Assembly: GCA_945859605.1 (NCBI GenBank)
Contig: OX243822.1
Coordinates: 15,980,671 to 16,044,670 of the forward strand
From: Lumbricus rubellus
Taxonomy: Eukaryota > Annelida > Clitellata > Crassiclitellata > Lumbricidae
Length of the DNA stretch: 64,000 nucleotides
Reading direction: 5' to 3'
Made by a program: the position numbers and the translations under genes. Below are positions 55,501-61,902 of the stretch, one piece after another. Within the stretch, counting starts at the first letter, position 1. Every line of letters begins with the position of its first letter. A model generated the notes under the pieces. The model worked only from the letters and a program-made list of their open reading frames with translations, had not been told where the DNA came from and did not search any database.

Positions 55501-58500
55501 ATTGAAATTTAATCTTATTTTGACTCTATTGAAATTTTAAGAGGCCATACATTAAGAGGAATGGTGATGTCAGACTCTATTGCAATTTTAAGAGGACTAA
55601 CATTGAGTGGAATGGCAATGTTGGACATTTGAACCTTCCTAGGATGCAGAGAACCAAGAAGTTTTTTAGCTGAAATTTTAATCCAATTAAGCAATGTTTA
55701 ACACTTTAATGACGAGCTGCATTACCGGTAGTTCCCCAGTTGCACAAGTAATTCCCATCATCAAAGGGTTAAGGCTGACTGCTTAATTAATATCTTCCAT
55801 GAATAATGTAATACCATCACTGTCATTCTATTAATGCTTTTATTGGCACATTCATATTCAGCAGTAACATTGTTTACCTTTATACTTAACCCACGTCATG
55901 CTCTGCGTTGAACTATATTCTGAATTGTAGAAATGATATCAAACTTAGGAGTTAGTTTTGTTTTCTGTTTAAATTAACAATTTGTATGCTTAATTCTCAA
56001 CAATTGAGTCCTATCAATGTAAGCAGAACTGCATAATGGAAATTTGGCTCCACCCTGTTTAAGCTGCATCTTTTGTAGAGCTTCGTTTGTACTTAATGAT
56101 TGCTTATTTTATATGTAACGTTGACATGAGTTCTAGTAAATAAACAAACACAGTTCTTTCAAAAAATTTCAACTGATGCACTACAAAATGTGTTGACAAA
56201 ACGTGCAAAACACACACAGCACAGAAACTGGTTTAAATGATGGTCACTTTCAATCAACATTAACAATACAATTGGTCCGTCAAAAGCATAAATCTGGATA
56301 AATCTGTCAAAAACAAAAATCAATAATAAGTTGATGTCGTCCAGCTCTGTCTGGTTGGTACAAAGACACAAAAATCAACAATGAAGAGAACTACATGTAA
56401 GGCCTAAAAAAAGTTGTGTTTCCGGTAACCCGACCGACCCTCTTTTATTGCCGCGACTCAAATAATTTTGTAAAAAATTTACTAAAAGAAAATATTTAAA
56501 AAAGAAAGAAAAGACGTCAACAAAATGAAATTAATAGGACTGTTTTCTAGAGCAGTTTTAGGTGCAGACAGTCGGGAAATAGGCAGTTTATACTTGCTTA
56601 GAACACGTACTTTGTTGCAGCGTGTACCTTTGTGCAAAAAAGACTAGCGGGGTATACTTTTTCGGATAGTCACTGCATAAAAATATTTTTACAAAATAAA
56701 AATATTTTTCGACCTACTTACCCAATTTTTTTAGCTCTGTTACCGGAAACACAACATATTTTTTTATAGGCCTAACCTTTAAGTACCACAGGCATTTGTT
56801 AACTGCAGCTTGTGTTACATCTTCTTCATGTTCTCTGCCGTCAGGCAGGTTTCTATGTCCAATGATGCCATTTTTACATTAAACATTGTGTTACATGTAT
56901 ACAACTAGTAAATACTAGTACGTCCAGAAGTACGGTGATACAGTTTCCTGACCGCTCACAATAACTGCGTAACACACTAACCCGACACCTTTCCCGAAGA
57001 CACCACACTACCAGGACATACTGGCTATACTCCACTACCGTACAATTTATTAATGATGTTTATTCCGACCACATAGCTATTTTATACTGTATCGCTTTTA
57101 CAATTACAAGTGCAATAGTCAAAAGTCATATAAAAGTTAAGCTGAAATAGTTGGAGAAATCTCACTATTCTAAAGTTAACAATGACACCATCAGCTAATG
57201 TATCTGCATCATAATAGGCTACGGTAATACTATTATGCTATTGTTAGTACCATCGTCAACAAGTTACTGGTATATCTATTATAGTAGTCATATTGGTGGT
57301 AGCAGCAGCGGTAATAATTTGGATTGTACTATCCTTTTTGGATTATTATAATTACTGTAATTGTCAATTTACTTACTACCATGGATGTTAATTATTACAT
57401 TATTACTACCACTAAAAAATGGAGCAGAAAAGAACAAGAGGAAGACCAAGACAGAAGATGCTGGACTGGATGATGGAGGATGGTTACCAAAAACTCAAGA
57501 AAAAGGCACAACGAAGGATGGAGTGGCAACATTTTGCATTCGAACCTGCTTAGGGGCATAGAACCTGAAGAAGACTATCACTATTATATTATTTGCATTC
57601 AGTACTATCATCCAGCCCCACAGCACCATATTATCATGCTGCTGGTGTTGCAGTGCTGGACAGAAATGTGGATAAATGCAATTATTGCAAAATAATTAAA
57701 CAATGTTAATATACAGACCAATCAAGTGCTTTAGTATTATTTACTTTAATTCTATTGTTATTGTTAGGATTACATCATTGTTATTTACTGTTATTTCAGG
57801 TTTTAATTATTGTTGTCGTTATTTAGCCACTATAAGCAAACTTCCTCAGGAAGAACATGTCCAGGTGCTAAGTCTCCTCTTGTAGTTCATGTTTTCGAAC
57901 AAATAGAATCATCTGATAAAATTTAAGTTTAATTTAAGTTTACAAAAGCATCTTGGCATCACAAGCACGCATGTACACGTTCAATCTGAACACAACTCTG
58001 AATTAAATTAAGCATCAACAATGTGCACGAGTGGCAGAAAAATTAAATTCATGTGACCGCACAATGCGTGTGGCTAAACAAGGAATACATTGCAACTGAA
58101 CATTAGTGTAAGCAACAAACTGAAAAATAACCTATATACGTATGCAGCATGAATTAAAAAACACATATCAGTCTGAAGAGCATATCTGGTGAAAACTTCA
58201 ATTCACATCAACTCTGTTACAAGCACGGTGAGGAACACTTCAACTGTGAGAAACATCCATGGAAGAAAAATTTCACATAAGCAGTTTTTTGCACGAAAGA
58301 TGGCAACGCACATTCACGTAAGCAGCGTAACATTTTTAACCGATGACAACACAACATTCGAGTAAATGGTAAAAAAATGCAGAACACACATGTGAAGATG
58401 GGGAAAATGAAATTTTACCCAACATTGAAGACTACGATGTCACAGATCATACTACGAAACAACAATTGATATCAATTTTAAAACCTGACAGTTTGCCGAT

Positions 58501-61500
58501 GTAGATCAATAACGGCTGTTTTATTATCCATCTGGAATTGGGGTGCGAAAATCATACTTTACTATGGGGCTCTGAGAAAGACTGGGGGGTTGAAACCCTC
58601 CAACCCCCCCGGCAAATCTCACCCTGGATCACAGTGGCTCACCCCTCGCCTGAGAGAGATTAATATGAGCCTGAAGGGAAAGAAGATCCCACAAATACTC
58701 TCCAACATACCAGTGATATTTTCCAAGACAATACTTGCTCTGCCAGTAAGTGATTCTGTCTCAGCATGAATGAAGTCTATACCAAGGCTTCTTCTTCTTC
58801 TTCAGGTCCTCGGCCCCTAGGCATGTCCGAATGCAAAATGTTGCCACTCCATCCTCCGTTGTGCCTTCTCCTTGAGTGTTTGGTACTCGTCCTCCATCAT
58901 CCAGTCTAGCATCATCTGTCTCGGTCTTCATCTTGTTCTTGTCCCCTCCATTTTTCCCTTGATCACTATTCTTAGCAAAGAATCTCCTCTTAGTGTGTTG
59001 TGTCCAATCCATTTTCTTTGTCTTTCTTTTAATCGTTCTTATCAGTGTTCTTTCTTCTCCAATTATACCAATGCAGAGAATATATAATTTTAATAAAAGA
59101 AAAAGCATTTTTCCAACTAAACGTCAAAATAAATTGCCAGAAATAATGTTCAGTATCATTCCAAGACATCCATATTTCAACCAACAATACATTTATAAAA
59201 AATAAAAATACTAATAATTAAATAGTAACAAATAAATAGTAATAAAATAGTACCACTATCACTAATAATAATCAGTAATAATAATAGCAAACTAATGATT
59301 AGTATTTATAATAGTAGCAGCATTTTCCCCAAGCACTGGAACTTGATGGCATTCATCCATCCCAGACATATGATAATTTCTCCAGAGCCTCCAAGACCCA
59401 AAGGAGCATTCGTACCCAATGGAACAAGCAACAATAATTTTAAAAAAACAGTAATCCATATACATGTAGGTAGCGTTCTCCGTAACCTGTAGAACTAGGA
59501 CAAGAATTTTACCCAACCTAACCTTTTTCCATGGGTACAATTCTACCTCTAGAGGATAAATAGCAGCAAATGCAATATCAGTGGGGCGCGGTGGTGTAGT
59601 GGTGGCGTTGTAGCCTTGAAGCCGGAAGGTTCGAGGTTCGAATCCACCTCGCTGCGTAAGGACCTTAGGCAAGTCCTTCACTCACAATTGCTCAGCGCCT
59701 CGGCGTGAAACTCCGATGCAGTGTCCGCTCTGTATTCGGGAGCGCCTCTGAGTAGAGAGAGCTTGAAGGGGCGATATAACAAGTGCACATACAAACAAAC
59801 CAAACAAACATAGGTAATAACAACAGCTATAAACGACAATGTGGTTCATTTTAAACGAGTATAACAAAAACAAAGAACTGACCAACAAGGCTTCCGATGG
59901 AAATTGCCTCACGGACGATCTTTCCACCGGAGACGATCTCGTTTGTCGCTCGATCTCTCATCGATCGAGGAAACTTGGAATAGAACCAGTTACCGCTTTT
60001 CGCCTCAAACTCCCTAAAAATAAACAGATGTATAATTAATTAAATAAACAGTTCAGTAATCTGGTAAGAGAGTAAGAGTTTCACACTGAAGCGCATGAGC
60101 AATTGAATAAGTAGAAATGTACCGTAATAATTTTCTAACGACAAGTAGTTCAATAATCCACAAAAATTAAGTAAGAATGTAATAATTGTCTAATGAGACA
60201 AATAGCTCGATAACATAATCCGTATTAGATAAATATGAATCAGACACCCGACATAAACCAGCAAAACACAAATAGTCACCACTTTTAGTAGAGGAATAAA
60301 ATTACATAACCTAGCCAATGTAGCCATACACTCCATCTAGTTTTTTTTAATCGCATTTGCTAAAGCGCCCCTTCAAGCCATCTACTCAGAAAGCACTCCC
60401 AACTACAGCGTGGACACTGCATCGGAGTTTCACACCAAAGCGCATGAGCAATTGCAAGTGGAGGACTTGCTCAAGGTCCCTACACCGTGACGCAGCGACT
60501 TGAGGTGGATTCGAACCTGGAACTCTCCGGTTCCAAGGCACTGAACCCACCACCATGCCCAAGAATTATTTTAACTGCATCTTGGGAAAACGAATATAGC
60601 ATACCACCTTTCAAGTTCTTGAAACTCAAAATGCAAAAATGACCATCAAACTCTCTTGTACAATCAGAGAATCACTAAAAGACAATACACCAGTAAGATA
60701 ACAAAAGAAATCTTAGAACAATAGGTACATCTGTCGGAAGCAGAAGACGCAGATCCATTTCCCCGGCGCCACCGACTCCTGGCACTTCTTGCAGACTCGG
60801 TGCTGGCACTTGGCGCAGATGCTGCCTGTGTTGAAGATGATTCCAAATGGTTCGCGGCATCGTGCGCACGTCCGCGTGGCGCTGCGCCCCTCGCGGATCG
60901 TACCCTTCAACCGGAGAGTCTTCACCTCGTCTTTGAGATTTCTAGAACATCACAACGTATTCCAACAGTGGTGAATATATGGGCCAAACAGGGGTGAAAC
61001 TGTAGGCCAAATAGAGCTGAATCAGTGGGCTAAACAGAGCTAAAATGTGGGTCAAACAGGGGTGAATCAGTAGGCTAAACAGAACGAAACTGTGGGCCAA
61101 ACAAGGGTGAATCAGTGGGCCAAAAGAGATAAAACTGTAGGCCAAACAGAGATGAATCAGTGGGCCAAACAGAGATGAAATCAGTGGGCTAAACAGAGTG
61201 AAATTGTGTGCCAAACAGGAGTGAATCAGTGGGCTAAACAGAGTGAAATTGTGGGGGAAACAGGGGTGAATCACAGGGCCAAACAGAGGTGAAACTGAGG
61301 GCCAAACGAGTGAACCAGTGGCCCAAACAGTGTTGAATCTGAGGGCCAAAAAGGGGTGAATCTGATGGCCAAACATAGGTGAACCTGTGGGTTAAATAGT
61401 GTTGAATCTGAAAGCCAAACAGTCTAAGTGAATCTGATGGCCAGACAAAGGTAAATCTGCGGACCACACAGGGGTGAATCTAAGACCCAAACAGAACCTG

Positions 61501-61656
61501 CCCCCCTATCCCCCAGGTGGCAGCACACTATCAAATCGCCTACCTGACTCGTTTCAGTTCAGCCTCTCGTAGCTGTTCATCTCGCTGTAGGACCTCAAGG
61601 ACCTTGTGCCTCTCGTCATCGGTCAGGTGCCTCAGGTCGATATCGCGGAGAGTCAT
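37686..61656 (-). CDS. SYTL: Synaptotagmin-like protein (Slp/SYTL4-5 type), Rab27 effector with two C2 domains
   Basis: A predicted Rab27 effector that tethers secretory vesicles to the plasma membrane. The Slp homology domain (SHD) binds vesicle Rab27 and the C2 domains bind phospholipids. In transcript order the exons are 61656-61544, 60941-60729, 60013-59883, 55207-52427, 44414-44053, 42463-42279, 41723-41621, 40941-40780, 39923-39730, 39036-38828 and 37825-37686, totalling 4593 nt or about 1530 residues, all in phase. SHD helix 1 is residues 1-60. A zinc finger with four CxxC pairs has Cys 63, 66, 80, 83, 88, 91, 102 and 105. The Rab27-binding motif SGNWFY is at 115-120. A linker of about 1080 residues follows, then C2A (about 1220-1345) and C2B (1378-1490). 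The zinc finger favours the Slp3/4/5 type. Vertebrate family members are about 550-950 residues, so the linker is exceptionally long. Only the junction 52427 to 44414 is doubtful. Confidence 0.92.
37862..37985. repeat. Dispersed repeat, copy B (matches 34693-34815)
   Basis: Second copy of the repeat described at 34693. It is bounded by (AATC)n runs at 37840-37865 and 37987-38022. It lies in the last Slp intron. Confidence 0.8.
38828..39036 (-). CDS. SYTL: Slp coding exon 10: C2B middle
   Basis: Phase 2 in, phase 1 out. [38 protein letters not shown] and [20 protein letters not shown]. The final acidic position of loop 3 is Glu. FLGGVRLxxGTG is a Slp C2B signature. Confidence 0.94.
39055..39605. 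repeat. Degenerate tandem array with 'agccaatcatacaa' motif in Slp intron 9
   Basis: About a dozen diverged units of roughly 40 bp share AGCCAATCATA followed by 'aaaagaaaaacaggtc'. Each unit contains CCAAT on the plus strand. Non-coding. Confidence 0.8.
39730..39923 (-). CDS. SYTL: Slp coding exon 9: start of C2B
   Basis: Phase 0 in, phase 2 out (donor GTAGGA). [10 protein letters not shown] and [20 protein letters not shown], then SDPFCQA. The KxARNLTA phrase is typical of Slp C2B. Confidence 0.93.
40165..40258 (+). mobile_element. SINE-like 3' fragment with core motif and (GAAT)n tail
   Basis: 'gccaggagtgcttctgagtag … ttcaagtggcgctttag' is the shared SINE core, followed by a gaatgaatgaatgaatga tail. 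Confidence 0.65.
40780..40941 (-). CDS. SYTL: Slp coding exon 8: end of C2A
   Basis: Phase 0 at both ends, 54 codons. [20 protein letters not shown] carries loop 3. The first of the usual loop-3 aspartates is Asn (VWNYD), while the next two acidic positions are kept. Confidence 0.93.
41621..41723 (-). CDS. SYTL: Slp coding exon 7: C2A middle
   Basis: Phase 2 in, phase 0 out. [19 protein letters not shown] and NPVFDEVLK, including the polybasic strand (GKRKT) that contacts acidic lipids. Too short for an ordinary ORF scan; found by homology and splice phase. Confidence 0.93.
42095..42260. repeat. (ATT)n/(ATC)n trinucleotide tract
   Basis: Interrupted ATT, then ATC triplets, just downstream (in transcript sense) of the donor of Slp exon 6. 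Confidence 0.9.
42279..42463 (-). CDS. SYTL: Slp coding exon 6: start of C2A
   Basis: Phase 0 in, phase 2 out. [16 protein letters not shown] is the conserved Slp pre-C2A motif (compare SVMSIYSEAG). [18 protein letters not shown] and CKDLAAAD … RSDP form the first C2A strands and calcium loop 1. Confidence 0.93.
42499..42554. mobile_element. Near-perfect foldback hairpin, mariner-like termini
   Basis: CAGGGTGGGCCATAAAAAA then GAC, a 10-nt loop, and the inverted complement GTC then TTTTTTTATGGCCCACCCTG. Arms of about 22 bp differ only in A/T-run length. It looks like the two terminal repeats of a Tc1/mariner-type element joined head to head with nothing between. TA precedes the left arm, but the right flank is CA, so the target duplication is not proved. 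Confidence 0.6.
42720..43045. repeat. Degenerate 'aaactgaaacagtaactt' repeat field
   Basis: Many diverged copies of an 18-36 bp theme in Slp intron 5. No open frame or structure. Confidence 0.6.
43371..43595. repeat. (AAT)n tracts
   Basis: Two AAT runs at about 43371-43392 and 43522-43593, separated by unique sequence. (ATTG)n follows near 43696-43722. Confidence 0.9.
44053..44414 (-). CDS. SYTL: Slp coding exon 5: Pro/Ser/Thr-rich linker
   Basis: Phase 1 in (acceptor ggcaacag), phase 0 out (donor GTAAGC). 120 codons rich in Pro, Ser, Thr and Gln ([15 protein letters not shown] … [12 protein letters not shown]). No domain. Its phases fit exon 6 exactly. Shorter ORFs in other frames here are shadows. 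Confidence 0.82.
44593..44886. repeat. 22-bp tandem repeat, about 13 copies
   Basis: Unit 'aaataaattagtgactcata' plus 'tt', with point changes such as gtgtctc and gtaactc. Confidence 0.92.
45635..46041. mobile_element. PIF/Harbinger-like MITE, copy 1
   Basis: Element 45638-46038 (401 bp), with inverted ends GGCCTAAAAAAATGTTGTG … CACAACATTTTTTTTACGCC that extend through TTTCCGGTAAC / GTTACCGGAAA. TTA flanks both ends (45635-45637 and 46039-46041). A 3-bp TWA duplication fits PIF/Harbinger. A second, inverted copy is at 56401. Confidence 0.8.
46865..46960 (+). mobile_element. SINE-like 3' fragment with core motif
   Basis: 'ggagcgcctctgagtag … acttgaaggagcgctatatgaatg', followed by 'aatgaatgaatg'. 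No tRNA head. Confidence 0.6.
47296..47425 (+). mobile_element. tRNA-derived SINE, 5' half
   Basis: Head 'gtggtggtgtagtggtggg' and perfect B box GGTTCGAATCC, then 'gggaccttgagcaagtcctt', after which it is truncated. An opposite-strand core fragment of the same family follows at 47496-47610. Confidence 0.7.
47496..47610 (-). mobile_element. SINE core fragment, minus orientation
   Basis: 'atagcgctccgctctatctactcggaagcactccc' and the following 'cgcagtgcacaagcaattgcaagtgaagg' are the core and middle module of the main SINE family. Confidence 0.6.
47680..47796. repeat. 30-bp tandem repeat 'ccagtaccacctgt(t/a)'
   Basis: A 15-bp theme CCAGTACCACCTGTT alternating with a CCAGTACCACCTGTA version, so the higher-order unit is 30 bp. 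About four higher-order copies. Confidence 0.9.
49200..49700. repeat. 'gtaattagtac' repeat array with a higher-order duplication
   Basis: Dozens of diverged copies of a 12-18 bp GTAATTAGTA theme. Within it, about 85 bp starting 'tagtatggagtaattagtat' occurs twice (about 49445 and 49577). Confidence 0.85.
50225..50405. repeat. About 23-bp tandem repeat 'aacatgtggcatagtggt'
   Basis: Seven to eight copies of 'gtggtctaacaacatgtggc' type, drifting in the last units. Confidence 0.88.
52285..52370 (-). mobile_element. SINE core fragment just downstream of the Slp giant exon
   Basis: 'tttatatagcgcctcttcaag … actactcagagtcgctccc', minus orientation. It lies within 60 bp of the stop codon that closes the giant exon frame. 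Confidence 0.55.
52427..55207 (-). CDS. SYTL: Slp coding exon 4: giant linker exon (2781 nt)
   Basis: Joins exon 3 exactly (G|AT, giving VDGSEMW) at acceptor tcttcctccag. It encodes about 927 residues, acidic and Ser/Asp/Glu-rich, with no folded domain recognised. One Cys-rich patch, [23 protein letters not shown], could be a small zinc-binding site. Two internal tandem repeats are listed separately. The frame stays open to a TGA at 52422-52424. The 3' boundary is uncertain: GTTGAG after 52427 or GTAGGC about 110 nt earlier would both give phase 1, as the next exon needs. If neither is used, a C2-less isoform ends at 52422. Confidence 0.8.
53560..53830 (-). repeat. In-frame repeat of 12-residue units in the Slp linker
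   Basis: On the minus strand about seven consecutive units of the type [12 protein letters not shown] (36 bp), with EK, EE and GED variants. Flanked by more diverged copies containing [10 protein letters not shown]. Confidence 0.9.
54890..55000 (-). repeat. In-frame 18-bp repeat (VTTMGD, 6 copies) in the Slp linker
   Basis: Six tandem hexapeptides VTTMGD (the last ATTMGA), nearly identical at the DNA level, hence recently expanded. Confidence 0.93.
55698..55772. mobile_element. 67-bp piggyBac-like foldback MITE
   Basis: Element 55702-55768, left end CACTTTAATGACG, right end ATCATCAAAGGG (imperfect inverted repeat), with TTAA on both sides (55698-55701 and 55769-55772). Related in form to 9145-9207. 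Confidence 0.5.
56398..56775. mobile_element. PIF/Harbinger-like MITE, copy 2 (inverted relative to copy 1)
   Basis: Element 56401-56772 (372 bp), flanked by TAA on both sides (56398-56400 and 56773-56775). The internal sequence ('ggggtatactttttcggata', 'gcagacagtcgggaaatag') is the reverse complement of the interior of the copy at 45638. Confidence 0.82.
57410..57580 (+). mobile_element. LINE 3'-end fragment, plus orientation
   Basis: One frame reads through a typical non-LTR retrotransposon C-terminus ([31 protein letters not shown], stop). It ends at a gaagaag-type tail. It has an inverted counterpart at 58790-59105. Confidence 0.6.
58785..59105 (-). mobile_element. LINE 3'-end fragment, minus orientation
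   Basis: On the minus strand, pieces of the same C-terminus: a RKWIGHTLRG-like phrase split by frameshifts, KGKMEGTRT, then [17 protein letters not shown], then a (GAA)n tail (plus strand cttcttcttcttc at 58788). Longer than the plus-strand fragment and broken by several frameshifts. Confidence 0.6.
59580..59812 (+). mobile_element. tRNA-derived SINE, plus orientation, full length
   Basis: The clearest copy: 'ggggcgcggtggtgtagtgg' head, perfect B box GGTTCGAATCC, module with 'cactcacaattgctcagcg', core 'agcgcctctgagtag … cttgaaggggcgatata', and tail 'acaaacaaaccaaacaaaca'. It ends about 70 bp from Slp exon 3. Confidence 0.82.
59883..60013 (-). CDS. SYTL: Slp coding exon 3: second SHD helix with SGNWFY
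   Basis: Phase 2 in (acceptor ttttag), phase 1 out (donor GTCAGT). [16 protein letters not shown] carries the Rab27-effector motif (S/T)GxWF(F/Y). [11 protein letters not shown] follows, as in Slp4/5. Found from homology on the minus strand; the plus-strand ORF over it is a shadow. Confidence 0.92.
60343..60560 (-). mobile_element. tRNA-derived SINE, minus orientation
   Basis: Core 'aaagcgccccttcaagccatctactcagaaagc', complement of the B box 'ggattcgaacc', and head complement 'cccaccaccatgccca'. Located in Slp intron 2. Confidence 0.75.
60729..60941 (-). CDS. SYTL: Slp coding exon 2: SHD zinc finger
   Basis: Phase 2 in and out. [10 protein letters not shown] finishes the first helix. TCARC, ICAKC, VCKKC and ICVFC are the four CxxC pairs of the FYVE-related finger. 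The donor is GTACCT, weak, but it is confirmed by the exact continuation in the next exon. Confidence 0.93.
60967..61495. repeat. About 24-bp degenerate minisatellite in Slp intron 1, about 21 copies
   Basis: Units of the type 'gggccaaacagaggtgaatc' plus 'agtg', alternating between 'gaatca' and 'gaaact' forms. The open frames across it (His/Phe/Leu-rich on the minus strand) arise from the repeat and are not coding. Confidence 0.9.
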
Positions 61657-61685
61657 CTCCGAGCCGTGATGGTGGCGACAGAAAC
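61544..61685 (-). CDS. SYTL: Slp first coding exon: start of SHD helix (with 29 nt of 5' UTR)
   Basis: Exon 61685-61544 with coding from ATG 61656. The sequence [20 protein letters not shown] … [15 protein letters not shown] matches the conserved N-terminus of Slp proteins, with the start at the family position. Donor GTAGGC, phase 2. An acceptor at 61686 shows that at least one non-coding upstream exon exists; I could not place it. Confidence 0.9.
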
Positions 61686-61867
61686 CTGAGCAACAAAAAT
61701 AAATCTCAATATAGTAATGTAATGTAATGTAAGAGAGGTGAGGTGATCCACAAAGTAGGTAAACCACAGATGCATATAGACTGGGTAAGGCAAAATGACT
61801 GACAGCCAAGTGTTACCCTAATAACGAGCAGATAAAAGTGCTGTACAAAAATGCAATAGCATGCATA

Positions 61868-61902
<35 letters not shown>

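Larger units (their letters stand above)
55208..59882. other. 4.7-kb Slp intron 3, repeat-filled
   Basis: No coding exon recognised. Contains a piggyBac-like mini-MITE, a Harbinger-like MITE, two LINE 3' ends and a SINE, all listed separately. Confidence 0.7.

Noticed and set aside
57361..57695. 66- and 71-codon ORFs around 57.4-57.7 kb
   Set aside because: Explained by the LINE 3'-end fragment and its frames; not a host gene.
60942..61467. Minus-strand ORFs of His/Phe/Leu/Ser-rich repeats between Slp exons 1 and 2
   Set aside because: Generated by the 24-bp intronic array. The flanking Slp exons splice across it in phase and match family sequence directly.
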